The notes beneath the pieces were generated by a model. The model was not told where the DNA came from. It saw nothing but the letters and a program-made list of their open reading frames with translations, and did not search any database. A stretch of DNA of 64,000 nucleotides from Emticicia sp965283955 (GTDB lineage Bacteria > Bacteroidota > Bacteroidia > Cytophagales > Spirosomataceae): contig CBDIQW010000003.1 of assembly GCA_965283955.1 (NCBI GenBank), positions 20,880 to 84,879 of the forward strand, given 5' to 3'. The position numbers were made by a program, and so were the translations under genes. This document shows, piece after piece, positions 1-9,559 of this stretch (position 1 is the first letter of the stretch; each line of letters begins with the position of its first letter).

Positions 1-605
1 TTATTCATCCTGATTATTTATGGAATACATCATTGGCTAAGACCATACGGCAGTATGACTTTTTTGGTTATGCTGTAAATGAAGCACTTTTTCTTTCGGA
101 TAAAGAGGAAATTATCATTGAAAGTCTCATTTCAAATATCAATCAAGAACATAATTCCAATATTGACAAATACAGTCAAAGGGTAATCATTTCGCAAGTT
201 GAAGTACTACTTAATTATGCTGATAGATTTTATAACCGCCAATTTATTACAAGGGCAATCACTAATCATACGATTCTGAATAACTTAGAAAATGTACTTG
301 AAGTCTATTTCAACGGTGATGATTTAAGAACAAAAGGATTACCCACCGTACAATACATTTCTAATAGATTAAATATTTCACCAAATTATTTAAGTGGTTT
401 ACTTAAAAACCTGACAGGCAAAAGCACTCAGGAACATATACAAGACCGACTCATTGAAAAAGCCAAAGAAATATTATCAACTACTGATTTTTCAGTGAGT
501 GAAATTGCCTATCAACTTGGGTTTGAATATTCTCAATCGTTCAGTAAACTATTTAAAAGTAAAACTAACTTTAGCCCGTTGGAGTTTCGGGCAGCATTCA
601 ATTGA
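1..605 (+). CDS. AraC-family transcriptional regulator, 5' part outside window
   Basis: This is the C-terminal two thirds of an AraC/XylS-type regulator. The reading frame is open from base 3, so the gene starts before the window; the apparent TTG start at 33 is only an internal codon. The first visible residues (IHPDYLWNTSLA) match the middle of the complete paralogue at 12115-13023, residue for residue in places. The last 100 residues hold the double helix-turn-helix with the typical SVSEIAYQLGFEYSQSFSKLFK and SPLEFR motifs. It would bind DNA and activate nearby genes in response to an unknown ligand. The LytTR pair that follows is convergent with it. Confidence 0.9.
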   Translation, partial: IHPDYLWNTSLAKTIRQYDFFGYAVNEALFLSDKEEIIIESLISNINQEHNSNIDKYSQRVIISQVEVLLNYADRFYNRQFITRAITNHTILNNLENVLEVYFNGDDLRTKGLPTVQYISNRLNISPNYLSGLLKNLTGKSTQEHIQDRLIEKAKEILSTTDFSVSEIAYQLGFEYSQSFSKLFKSKTNFSPLEFRAAFN

Positions 606-653
606 TTTTCTATTCAAATGTAGGCTAAATAGTATATTTTACTATTGGTTTTA

Positions 654-1343
654 CTAACTATAAATCTTAAAAAACTCTTCTTCAAACCTACTACCTATTG
701 GAATTTCAACGATACCTGTATGAATAGTTTTATTCCTAACCGAAAGTATTCGTTTGATGGGTACGATGTAAGAACGATGTACCCGCACAAAGTCTTTTGC
801 GGGTAACTTTTCTTGCATCGTTTTTAGGTTCATGAGGGTAATCACTGGCTTTTTTCCTTCGATGTGTATCTTCAGAAAATCATCAAAGGTTTCGATATAT
901 AGTATTTCGACATGTGCTATTTTTACCAAACTGTATTCGGCACGAACAAACAAATATTTGTTTTCAATTGTATCAGTATTTTTGAGGTATTGGGCATAGT
1001 CACGGGCTTTAGTAACTGCCTGCAAAAACCTACTAAACTCAAATGGTTTCAACAAATAATCTACTGCACTAAGATTAAACCCTTCAACAGCATATTCGCT
1101 ATGTGCAGTGGTAAATATCACCATCGTATCTTGTGAAATTGACTTGTAAAAATCAATTCCCGACATATCAGGCATTTGAATATCCAGAAAAAGTAAATCC
1201 ACAGGGAATTTACGTAGGTGTTTCAGAGCCTCCGAAGTTTTGGTAAATGTGTTTTGCAGTTGCAAAAATGGCACATCGGCACAAAAATGCTCGATTAATT
1301 CTAACGGGAGCGGCTCGTCGTCTATGGCAATACAATTAATCAT
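654..1343 (-). CDS. LytTR-family response regulator
   Basis: Cytoplasmic response regulator of 229 residues. The receiver domain (about 1-120) has the acidic pocket DDE at residues 8-10, the phospho-acceptor Asp54 in LFLDIQMPD, and the switch lysine in YLLKPF. The C-terminal LytTR DNA-binding domain (about 130-229) shows VRVHRSYIVPIKRI. Its start overlaps the end of the upstream sensor kinase gene by 4 bases, so the two are translationally coupled and form one two-component system. LytTR proteins bind direct repeats about 21 bases apart; the divergent TonB receptor gene at 2796 is a plausible target, which is inference. Confidence 0.93.
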   Translation of the reverse strand: MINCIAIDDEPLPLELIEHFCADVPFLQLQNTFTKTSEALKHLRKFPVDLLFLDIQMPDMSGIDFYKSISQDTMVIFTTAHSEYAVEGFNLSAVDYLLKPFEFSRFLQAVTKARDYAQYLKNTDTIENKYLFVRAEYSLVKIAHVEILYIETFDDFLKIHIEGKKPVITLMNLKTMQEKLPAKDFVRVHRSYIVPIKRILSVRNKTIHTGIVEIPIGSRFEEEFFKIYS

Positions 1344-2329
1344 TTTAGAGGAATATTAAGTGATACAATATATTGAAGACTATTATCGTCAATGTTTAGT
1401 GTATGAGCAGGATACATGATTTCAAGCCGTTTTAATACATTAATATTACCCTTGCCAAGTTTTTCAAGTTCAACATTTTTCTCCCTCACTTTTTTGTTGG
1501 CTACTTTTAGGTTCAATATGTCATCTTGCACATTTATATTAATCTCTATAAAACTACTTTCTTCGGTGCTTACACCATGCTTAAAGGCATTTTCTATGTA
1601 GGGCAACAATATTAATGGTGCTATTTGGCTGCCAATAATGTCGCCCGTAACATTAAAAATCACCTTTGTATTGCTGGTTCTAAACTTTTGCAGGTCTATG
1701 TAGTCAGAGATATACTTTATTTCTTTTTCCAATGCCACCATCTCTTTTTCAGTATCCATAATCACATATCGCATGATTGACGATAGTTTTACTACTGCTT
1801 CACCCGCATAATCCGATTTTTTTAGTATCAAAGTATAAATGCCATTCAGGGTATTGAATAAAAAATGTGGGTTTATTTGAGCCTTTAAGTACGAAAGCTC
1901 AGTTCTCAATTTTTCTTCTTCAATGCTTTTGAGTCTATTATAAAGCTGCATACATACAGATAAAATAAATATAATGATAAAACGCAAAAATGTGCGACCT
2001 GTAATTGTCATTGAATCGCCAATGGTAGGTGAATGTTCGTAAGGCAACAAATCTAAAAAAAGTACCGAAGCACGTATCAAAATGAAACATAACACTATTA
2101 CTATAAAATAGGTAAAATACTTTTTTTGAGAAAAATACCTCGGAAGGGCAATGTAATAATTGAAATAGTAGAAGCCCACCAACAAAATATTGATGATGAT
2201 GAGCGATAGCAAAAATAAGTTTTGATAGGCAAATTGCTCATCACTAAACTCATAAAAACTCAATGGCATTATACAGAATGCTGTCCATACTAAAATATGA
2301 ATTATTAGCCTTATCTGCTTAGAAGTCAT
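1340..2329 (-). CDS. LytS-type sensor histidine kinase (His_kinase superfamily)
   Basis: Membrane sensor kinase of 329 residues. Four hydrophobic segments occupy about residues 8-24, 38-60, 72-93 and 113-130. The cytoplasmic part follows: a short coiled linker, then the phospho-accepting region QINPHFLFNTLNGIY with His155, then an ATPase domain with IENAFKHG as the N box and a G-rich loop near GKGNI. This is the YehU/LytS architecture, without a separate HisKA domain. It overlaps the LytTR regulator by 4 bases and should phosphorylate it. No extracytoplasmic sensor domain is present, so the signal is probably sensed in or at the membrane. Confidence 0.92.
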   Translation of the reverse strand: MTSKQIRLIIHILVWTAFCIMPLSFYEFSDEQFAYQNLFLLSLIIINILLVGFYYFNYYIALPRYFSQKKYFTYFIVIVLCFILIRASVLFLDLLPYEHSPTIGDSMTITGRTFLRFIIIFILSVCMQLYNRLKSIEEEKLRTELSYLKAQINPHFLFNTLNGIYTLILKKSDYAGEAVVKLSSIMRYVIMDTEKEMVALEKEIKYISDYIDLQKFRTSNTKVIFNVTGDIIGSQIAPLILLPYIENAFKHGVSTEESSFIEININVQDDILNLKVANKKVREKNVELEKLGKGNINVLKRLEIMYPAHTLNIDDNSLQYIVSLNIPLK

Positions 2330-2795
2330 AATCTTTGAAAAATATAGTAAATAAAAGAATGTCCAAAATTATAACTTCGGATAAATGCGTACAATAAATA
2401 TAGGTAATGCTTTGAAATGTATCGGTTAATAGCTACGATTCTCAAATGTATATTAACCACTTTATTATTTCCATCAATGAGGTCGTTTGGGCATCTACCG
2501 ACCCATTTTCTACATTCCCCGATTTTATTTCATTTTATTGTGCATCACATCTAACCTTTGTCAAAGTTATTCGCAAACACAAAACCGAGTATTCCAACTA
2601 ATAAATCCGTAGTGTGCCAAAATTTATGAAAGTATAGAAAAATACGACTGAATATTTGGCACTAATCTACCAGATTATTAAACTCAAAAGAATAGACTTT
2701 TTTGGATACATCAAAAGTCGTTTAGGCTAAATATGGGCATATGTGGCTTTGTAGTTTTGTGCAGTTGAAATTTCAAAAACTCAAACTAAAGAAAA
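2330..2795. other. Divergent intergenic region between LytS kinase and TonB receptor
   Basis: This 466-base stretch has no convincing gene. Its right third holds a conserved promoter box, listed separately, and a -7-like element. The left part carries the promoter of the kinase/regulator pair, but no clear element could be assigned there. Confidence 0.6.
2671..2759 (+). promoter_or_regulatory. Candidate promoter with conserved upstream box shared with 6700-6782
   Basis: The box TACATCAAAAGTCGTTT (2707-2723), preceded by a T-rich TTTTGG and a partly conserved cagatta/aaact stretch, recurs upstream of the hydroxylase operon at 6730-6746. In both places exactly 28 bases separate TCGTTT from a -7-like element; here this is TAGTTTTG at 2752-2759, which fits the Bacteroidota TAnnTTTG pattern. 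The conserved spacing argues for a shared activator bound upstream of RNA polymerase. The protein is unknown; the neighbouring AraC or LytTR regulators are candidates. Confidence 0.6.
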
Positions 2796-5198
2796 ATGCA
2801 AACAAAAAGAAACTTTCAAAAATTGATTTTAACATTGATTTTCGGTCTAATTGGGCTTTTATCACAGGCTCAAAAGATGGGTAATTTCAAAGGTAAAGTC
2901 ATAGAAAAATCAACAAAACAACCAATAATTGGGGCTAACGTGCGTGTCAATAACACTGGATTTGGTGTTTCTACCGATGCAGAAGGAATATTTACCATAA
3001 ATAATGTTCCAGCGGGTAGCTACTTAGTTACGGTATCTTATATTGGTTATCAGACGAAGGAACTTACCGACATAGTTATCACTTCAAGCAAAACTTATTA
3101 TACTGAAGTTGAGCTACTTGAAGATGCCACCAAACTTTCAGAAGTAGCAGTCAAGGTTTTTAAAGGTGAAGTTAATCCACTTACCCCTGTCTCAACATTT
3201 TCATTGAATAGAGAAGAAATATTTAGAACCCGAGGAGCAGGAGGCGATATTATGCGGGCTTTGTCGATTCTGCCAGGAGTTGTAAGTAGTGGTTCGCAGT
3301 TTTCGGCCATTGCAGCCCGTGGACAAGGTACGCAAGACAATGTTTATATGGTTGATGACATACCGATGTTCAATTTATCACATCTCGAAGCTGAAGGTTT
3401 TAATTCGGGTTTTAATGACCCCAATGGTGGTCGATTCAGCATATTTGCACCGAGAGTAATAGATAACGTGCAATTTCAAAATGGTGGTTTTGATGCCACC
3501 AACGGTCGAAAATCATCCTCTTATCTTGGTTTGGGCATAAAAGAAGGCAATAAAGAAACTTGGTCGTTTGTTGGGCAATTTGATTTGCTGGGTGCAACTC
3601 TCGTGGCCGATGGTCCACTATCAAAAAAAACAAGCCTATTTTCAACAGCTCGCTACCAAAATTTAGGTACTGTGGCCAACATGACAGGGGCTGGTAATTT
3701 CGGAGCTATTTACTTTGGCGATTACATGCTAAAAACCACCACAGAAATAAATTCAAAAAATAAGCTCTCTTTCATTGCCATGTATAATCCTGAAAGAGCA
3801 TACCGAACCATCGACAATGTTGACGTTGGAACTGATATAAATGGCGATAACAGCCCAGGTAACAATCTTTTTAATAATACTGGTAGCAAAATGATGGCAG
3901 GTCTTAATCTCCGTACACTTATTTCTACCACAAGTTATTGGAAAAATGTACTCTATTTTAGAACCTCCAATACCGATAATAAATTTGGCCGTTTTACGCC
4001 TTCGCTCGATAATGAAGGGCTAATTGTGGACCCTAAAAGTGGATACTACGATTCTAATCTTAGAAATATCATCAATAATCAGCAAGAAATAGGCTACCGC
4101 TCAATTTACTCAAAAAAATACAAAAAAGTTAGTTTTACTGCTGGGATAGATGCTATGATTGTTGATTTGGAATATAAAAGAATCTTAAATAATACTGATA
4201 CGATGTATGTCTATCGTAGCTCAGATATACGACCGAACCCCGCTCAAAGGTATCAGATAATAAATTCGGATAGATTTAATGCCAATTTTAAAAATAGTGC
4301 CTTCAACGGAGCTGCTTATGCAAGTTTATCGTGGAATATTTCCGAAAAATTTACGCTAAACCCTGGTTTAAGATATGATTACTTTGGTTTTAGTGAGCGT
4401 TCAACCATTTCACCACGAATAAGCGGCTCTTATGCCATCAAGTGAAAAGCAAAGTTTAAATTTTGCGGCGGGTATCTATTACCAAGACCTTGGATACTCA
4501 GATGTTGCCAGTCAAGACCAAAACAATAAGCTAAAACCCGAAGAGACCGTTCAAGCGATTTTAGGCTACAAATATCAGTTTTCGCCAGATTTAAAATTGG
4601 TTTTGGAAGGTTGGTCAAAAGGTTTTATGACTTGGTTGTGCAGCCCAACAGATTTTTAGGCACATTCAATAATGATGGTACAGGTAATGCTTATGGAATA
4701 GACGTAACTTTAGTTAAGCGACTCACCAAAAAAATCAATGGTCAAGTAGGTTATTCGTTTATGGAAAGTAAAAGAAATGACAATAATGGACAGGGTGAAT
4801 ATGACTATACATTTAGTGTGCCGCATACTATAAATGCCTTAGTTAGCTACAAACCAAGCAATAAATGGTTGTTTTCAGGTAAATTCAGATACAGTACGGG
4901 TCGCCCGACGGATTCTTACATCATTCATAGTAATGTGTTGAATAATCCAAATAAGCTAAGATACTCTCAAGAAATTACAGCTATCAATGGCGAAAGATTA
5001 AACGACTTTATGTCCTTAGACATTAGGGTTGATTATTATAAACAAATGAGAAAGGGTCTTTTCTCTGCATTTGTAGATTTAGCAAATGTAAATGGTCAAT
5101 TTAATGAGGCAACAAGACTCTTTGTACCACAAACAGGAAACGTATTTAATATTGGTTTTGGATTATTCCCAACATTTGGTGTAAGGTTTGAATTGTAG
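2796..5198 (+). CDS. TonB-dependent receptor with carboxypeptidase-regulatory-like domain, two compensating frameshifts
   Basis: Outer-membrane TonB-dependent transporter, about 800 residues when read through. It starts with a signal peptide ending near SQAQ, then a CarboxypepD_reg-like domain (about 30-115), a plug with the conserved RALSILPGVVSSG stretch, and a beta-barrel ending in an aromatic-rich segment (FGVRFEL). The frame is lost by one extra A at about 4440-4441 (a TGA follows at once) and restored by one missing A near 4617-4621. Only about 60 codons are out of frame, and the corrected translation (YAISEKQSLNF, then WSKRFYDLVVQP) reads perfectly. The paired single-base changes in A runs suggest sequence error rather than decay. 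The substrate is unknown. Confidence 0.85.
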
Positions 5199-5268
5199 TA
5201 GATGCTCTTTTCAAGAAAACTAATGGAATATTCTAAGTTGGAGAAATACTCAAAAAAGAAGAATAATT

Positions 5269-5529
5269 ATGGATAGAGTTAAAAAGGAATTATACAAATG
5301 TCTGACAGAAATGGGAATTACATCTTCTCAGATAACTGATTCGGCACATTATATGAAGGATTTAGGGTTTGACTCTTTAGATATTTCAGACCTAATACTA
5401 AGGGTTGAAGATAGATTTAAAATTCAAATTCCTGATAGTGATTGGCAGATACTTGATACAGTTGGCAATACTGAAGTTTATCTGAGTAAAAACATTCATT
5501 ATCAGAATCAAAACAATGAAGTAAACTGA
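5269..5529 (+). CDS. Acyl carrier protein (PP-binding)
   Basis: Small acidic protein of 86 residues with the four-helix carrier fold pattern. The phosphopantetheine attachment serine is in LGFDSLDISDLI, at about residue 38. This is a free-standing carrier; no ketosynthase, adenylation or fatty-acid synthesis gene is visible around it. It follows the TonB receptor by 70 bases on the same strand and is followed by a perfect palindrome that may end transcription. It could be the housekeeping carrier, but the location and divergent sequence suggest a specialised one. Function beyond carrying an acyl or aminoacyl group cannot be told. Confidence 0.85.
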   Translation: MDRVKKELYKCLTEMGITSSQITDSAHYMKDLGFDSLDISDLILRVEDRFKIQIPDSDWQILDTVGNTEVYLSKNIHYQNQNNEVN

Positions 5530-5559
5530 ATTTAAAATCAACGTTTATACAGCCTAAAA

Positions 5560-5595
5560 AATGTTAATACGATTTTTAAAAATCGTATTAACATT
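5560..5595. terminator. 36-base perfect palindrome after the acyl carrier protein gene
   Basis: The left arm AATGTTAATACGATTTTT is followed directly by its exact reverse complement, with no loop. It lies 30 bases past the acyl carrier protein stop. It would form a strong hairpin in RNA with T-rich flanks and could end transcription in either direction. The remaining bases up to 5835 show no gene and no other clear structure. Confidence 0.6.
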
Positions 5596-5835
5596 TCTCC
5601 AAAAACACTTTTCAAGCATTCTTTTTAAACTGAGGTAGATGATTAAAACATTACTCAGTGAGGGTTTGCAGTGCCTTTACTTCATAAAGAGAACATATTA
5701 ATAGCTAATTACTGAGAGGGAAAACCAAAATGTTGCTGATTGAAGATATAACAATGTTGAACCATTCTGAGGGATAATACTGCTTTTGCCATAAAAGCTT
5801 TCCAGTGTAAAATACACCCAAAAACAGGTAATATC

Positions 5836-6690
5836 ATGAGACTTTTATATCGGTTAGTAATTGGGGGAATAACCATTTTTTTAAGTGTTTCCTGTACCGA
5901 ATTAGAAACATTCCCTATACTAAATGCTGAAACCAAAAGCACCTTATTCATTGCACATAGAGGTGGAGAATCAAATTTCATGAACAATACCTTCGAGGCT
6001 TCGAGGGTAGGTTTAGCCAGTTTAGATGGTATTGAGTTAGATATTCAAATAAGTAAAGATGGAACACTTTGGATTGCTCATGATAAGGAAACACCCACCT
6101 GTGGCACATTGAAAAGTGAATGTTTTGCCACATTGACTGATAAAGAAATCGAAAATTATAATAAATGTAGTTCTCCAAAAATAGACATTGACAAATTAGA
6201 GGACGTTCTAAAATTTGTAGCTCTTAATCACCCAACTTCAAAAATATCGTTAGATGTAAAACCTTGGTTTCCTTGTTCATTGAATTCTTTATCGGTATTT
6301 AAAGAACTTTCCAAAATTGCTGACCAAATCAATATTTTATCATTGAAGTACAATTTGTCAGATAATATTTTTGTTGAGTCCGAACACATTTGTTTTTTAC
6401 AATATCTAAAAAAATTAAATCCTTTAATTGAATGTCATATCTTGGCATTTTCGGATTTAGAGAAGGCTGGAGTAAAGGCACTAAAAAATGGACTTAATGG
6501 TGTTTCATTCAAATTCACTGCAAATGAAATTTTTAATATAAAACAGCTTCAGCAACGTGGCTTAACCATTCAACTGTGGACAATAAATAGCCAATCTGAC
6601 ATTAATAAAGCATTGAAATTAGGCCCCAATTACATTCAAACCGACCGATTGGATGTTAAGAACATTTTTCAATCAGAATCTCACTACTAA
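5836..6690 (+). CDS. Glycerophosphodiester phosphodiesterase family lipoprotein
   Basis: Secreted or lipid-anchored TIM-barrel phosphodiesterase of 284 residues. A hydrophobic N-terminus ends in a lipobox-like FLSVSC. The family signature is visible: AHRGG with NTFEA (His and Arg of the active site), GIELDIQISKDG (Glu and Asp metal ligands) and WIAHD (second His). The C-terminal LTIQLWTIN is also typical, with QLWTIN near the end of the barrel. It would hydrolyse glycerophosphodiesters or similar lipid head groups in the periplasm. Several cysteines are unusual for the family. It is transcribed alone, upstream of the hydroxylase operon. Confidence 0.85.
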   Translation: MRLLYRLVIGGITIFLSVSCTELETFPILNAETKSTLFIAHRGGESNFMNNTFEASRVGLASLDGIELDIQISKDGTLWIAHDKETPTCGTLKSECFATLTDKEIENYNKCSSPKIDIDKLEDVLKFVALNHPTSKISLDVKPWFPCSLNSLSVFKELSKIADQINILSLKYNLSDNIFVESEHICFLQYLKKLNPLIECHILAFSDLEKAGVKALKNGLNGVSFKFTANEIFNIKQLQQRGLTIQLWTINSQSDINKALKLGPNYIQTDRLDVKNIFQSESHY

Positions 6691-6699
6691 TTTATCAGC

Positions 6700-6782
6700 A
6701 GATTAAACTACCAAATTATACTTTTTGGCTACATCAAAAGTCGTTTTGATTACACAATAAGATTTTACAATGTTGAACTTTG
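6700..6782 (+). promoter_or_regulatory. Candidate promoter with conserved upstream box shared with 2671-2759
   Basis: The box TACATCAAAAGTCGTTT occurs at 6730-6746 behind CTTTTTGGC, with an upstream cagattaaact stretch also seen near 2671. The -7-like element GAACTTTG (6775-6782) begins 28 bases after TCGTTT, exactly as at the TonB receptor promoter. This places the hydroxylase operon and the TonB receptor under what looks like the same regulator. Confidence 0.6.
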
Positions 6783-6875
6783 TGTGGTTATGAACAAGCA
6801 CCCATTGAGGCATTTTATAAAGTTTATAAGCTCTTCGATGGCCAACTGAAGAATCTATTTTAAAACATAATTATA

Positions 6876-7352
6876 ATGAAGCTAAACTTAACAATAAATA
6901 ACAAGGTATTTGAAATGGATGTCGACCCTGAGATGCCCTTGCTATGGCTAATCAGAGATGTAGCAAATCTCAAAGGAACAAAGTTTGGGTGTGGTATGGC
7001 ATTGTGTGGTGCTTGTTCGCTTTATGTTGATAACGAGCTGGTTAGGTCATGTTCTTATCCTGTAAAAATGGCTATCGGTAAGCGAATAACAACCATTGAA
7101 GGACTTTCTGAATCTGATGAACGTTTGCATCCTGTGCAGCAAGCTTGGCTTGAAATTCAAGTACCGCAATGTGGCTATTGTCAACCTGGTTTTATGATGG
7201 CAGCGGCTAAGTTATTAGAAGAACATCCAAACCCTACCGAGGAAGACATAAAAAATGGCATTTCAAATATTTGTCGATGCGGTACTCACCCTCGAATTAT
7301 CAAGGCAATTATTCAAGCATCAAGAATTAAACAACATGGAAACGTCAAATAA
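6876..7352 (+). CDS. Molybdenum hydroxylase small subunit, two [2Fe-2S] clusters (IorA-like)
   Basis: Protein of 158 residues of the xanthine dehydrogenase/isoquinoline 1-oxidoreductase alpha family. The N-terminal plant-type ferredoxin half carries GCGMALCGACS plus a later Cys (about 40-62). The C-terminal helical half carries CGYCQPGFMM and CRCGTHPR, binding the second cluster. It passes electrons from the molybdopterin subunit encoded immediately downstream, whose start codon lies 17 bases inside this gene. There is no separate FAD subunit, as in the IorAB/aldehyde oxidase two-subunit type. It probably stays in the complex exported by the Tat signal on the large subunit. Confidence 0.93.
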   Translation: MKLNLTINNKVFEMDVDPEMPLLWLIRDVANLKGTKFGCGMALCGACSLYVDNELVRSCSYPVKMAIGKRITTIEGLSESDERLHPVQQAWLEIQVPQCGYCQPGFMMAAAKLLEEHPNPTEEDIKNGISNICRCGTHPRIIKAIIQASRIKQHGNVK

Positions 7353-9504
7353 AAACCCAAAAAAGAGTTTTTCAAGAAGAAAGTTTTTAGCAATATCAGG
7401 CTCTGGTTTGGCAGGAACATTGGCTTTACTTTATTTTGGAAGAGGTCCCATCAGAAGAAAAATTAGTGATTTCACTTCTGAAATGGAAATAGCTGCCGAT
7501 GTCTCTAATTTAGACCCCAAATTATGGTTTGAGTTGAATGCCGATAATACCATCACATTAAAATCGCCAAAAGTTGAAATGGGACAAGGTATTTTTACGG
7601 GCTTTGCCATGCTTGCAGCAGAAGAATTAGATATTCAACTTGATAAAATAAAGGTAGTTCATGCTAATTCTAAAAATGGGGTTCTTTCAAATACTGGTGC
7701 AAGCAATAGTACTTCTTCCTTTTATGTAGTTATCCGAGAAGTTGCCGCAACCTTACGAGAAACACTCAAACTGCAAGCAGCTAAAACTTGGAATATTCCT
7801 GCGGCCACCATTTCTACAAAAGATGGAATGTTGATGGCAGGTGATAAAAAACTATCGTATGCCGACTTAGCCAAACAGAATACCAAATGGGAAACTGCCG
7901 AAAAACCTGTTTTAAGACCAACCTCTACATTTAAATACGTAGGAAAAGAGCAAAAAAGAATTGATTTACCCGATAAAGTTCTTGGAAAAACTATTTATGG
8001 CATTGATACAACGCTGCCTGATATGGTCTATGCTGTACTTTATAGCCCATATATAAATGGGAAATTAAAAAGTGTTGACACCATAAATGCTAAAAATACT
8101 CAGGGTGTCTTGAAGGTTATTGAAGAAAAAGATTGGGTTGGTGTGGTGGCAACTACCAGATTTGCGGCTGAATCGGCCATTAAAAAAATGAAAGCCAATT
8201 GGGATTATGACCCCAATATTAACACCATAGCCATTGAAAAACTAATGACAGTAGGAAATGGGAATGAGGTTAATATTCAAAATGACGGAGACACCAATAA
8301 AGTACCAAATGAAGTAGTTACTGGCGAGTTTCGCACCCCTATTGCTTATCATGCGTGTTTAGAGCCTTCAATTGTTGTGGCAGACTTTAAAGAAAATAAG
8401 GTAACACTTTATACTTCTTTCCAAAATCCGACCTACATTCAAACTTCGGTGTCAGAAGCTTTAGACATTGACAAAGAAAATATTGATATAATTCCTGCTT
8501 ATTTGGGGGGTGGATTTGGGAGAAAAGCATTTAAAACCAATGCCGTAGAAGCGGTAAAATTATCAAAAGCCGTCGGAAAACCAGTCCATTTACTTTATAC
8601 CCGTCAGCAAGAATTTCAAAATGGGTATGTCAGACCCAACACCCATCATGTTTTAAAAGGGAAATTAGGTAAAGATGGGAATATCTTGGCTTTTGAACAT
8701 GATGTTGCCACTGGCCCAATGGCATTTAAGGCAGTTCCTGCCATTGCAGAAACCATTTTAGGGGCGGATTTTATAGTGGCGGGTCATGGCTCTCGTTGTG
8801 CTTATCGCATTCCCAATATCAAAACCACAATTTGGCACAATAACCTACCTTTTGAAACCAGTATGTGGCGAGGTATTGGGATGTTTGCCAATACTTTCGC
8901 CATAGAAAGTTTTATGGATATTTTGGCTCATCAAGCAGGTATTAATCCGCTCAAGTTTAGATTGAACCACTGCGAAAATACGGAAAAGCTAAAACGTAGA
9001 AGGAAAATACTTGAGCTTATCGGTCAAAAATCAGGGTGGAATAACACAAAACCAAAAGAAGTTGGACGTGGAATGGCTATTTGCGATGACCATAAAACAA
9101 TTTCGGCAGCCGTAGTAGAAATAAAAATTGAAGATGGTTTGATAAAAGTAAAAAACGTAATGCAGTTTATTGACCCTGGAAAAATTATAAATCCAGAGGG
9201 AATCAGACAGCAAGTAGAAGGAGCAACAATGATGGCAATTGGTGCTTCGCTTTACGAAAAAGGCACGATTGAAGACAGTCAATTTGTAGAAACTAACTTT
9301 CATTTATATAAGGTTGTTACACTCCAAGATACACCTAAAATTGACGTCATTTTACATGAAGGCTCTGATAAACCTTCTGGGGTTGGCGAACCGCCAATTT
9401 CGCCCATTGCACCAGCCATTGCCAACGCCATCTTTGATTTGACAGGTATTAGACTCTTTTCTTTACCTCTGCAACAAGCTTTTGAAAATGCAAAAACATC
9501 GTAG
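7336..9504 (+). CDS. Molybdopterin-binding hydroxylase large subunit (IorB-like), Tat-exported
   Basis: About 722 residues from the ATG at 7336, chosen because it gives a twin-arginine signal peptide (FSRRKFLAISGSGLAG); the open frame extends further upstream only inside the small-subunit gene. Family features are VEMGQGIFTGFAMLAAEELD, GASNSTSS, the GGGFGRKAF loop of the molybdopterin site, the MWRGIG segment and the C-terminal GVGEPPISPIAPAIANA with the catalytic Glu. It would oxidise aldehydes or N-heterocycles in the periplasm using Mo-cofactor. It overlaps the small subunit by 17 bases. The substrate cannot be inferred from context. Confidence 0.92.
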   Translation: METSNKNPKKSFSRRKFLAISGSGLAGTLALLYFGRGPIRRKISDFTSEMEIAADVSNLDPKLWFELNADNTITLKSPKVEMGQGIFTGFAMLAAEELDIQLDKIKVVHANSKNGVLSNTGASNSTSSFYVVIREVAATLRETLKLQAAKTWNIPAATISTKDGMLMAGDKKLSYADLAKQNTKWETAEKPVLRPTSTFKYVGKEQKRIDLPDKVLGKTIYGIDTTLPDMVYAVLYSPYINGKLKSVDTINAKNTQGVLKVIEEKDWVGVVATTRFAAESAIKKMKANWDYDPNINTIAIEKLMTVGNGNEVNIQNDGDTNKVPNEVVTGEFRTPIAYHACLEPSIVVADFKENKVTLYTSFQNPTYIQTSVSEALDIDKENIDIIPAYLGGGFGRKAFKTNAVEAVKLSKAVGKPVHLLYTRQQEFQNGYVRPNTHHVLKGKLGKDGNILAFEHDVATGPMAFKAVPAIAETILGADFIVAGHGSRCAYRIPNIKTTIWHNNLPFETSMWRGIGMFANTFAIESFMDILAHQAGINPLKFRLNHCENTEKLKRRRKILELIGQKSGWNNTKPKEVGRGMAICDDHKTISAAVVEIKIEDGLIKVKNVMQFIDPGKIINPEGIRQQVEGATMMAIGASLYEKGTIEDSQFVETNFHLYKVVTLQDTPKIDVILHEGSDKPSGVGEPPISPIAPAIANAIFDLTGIRLFSLPLQQAFENAKTS

Positions 9505-9559
9505 TGGAACAGTAAAATTCAGCATTTGAAGAAAAATGATAGAAGCTTGTGAGTCTGAA

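Noticed and set aside
9031..9303. Minus-strand reading frame inside the hydroxylase large-subunit gene
   Set aside because: Low-complexity aromatic translation on the opposite strand of a well-supported gene; a shadow.
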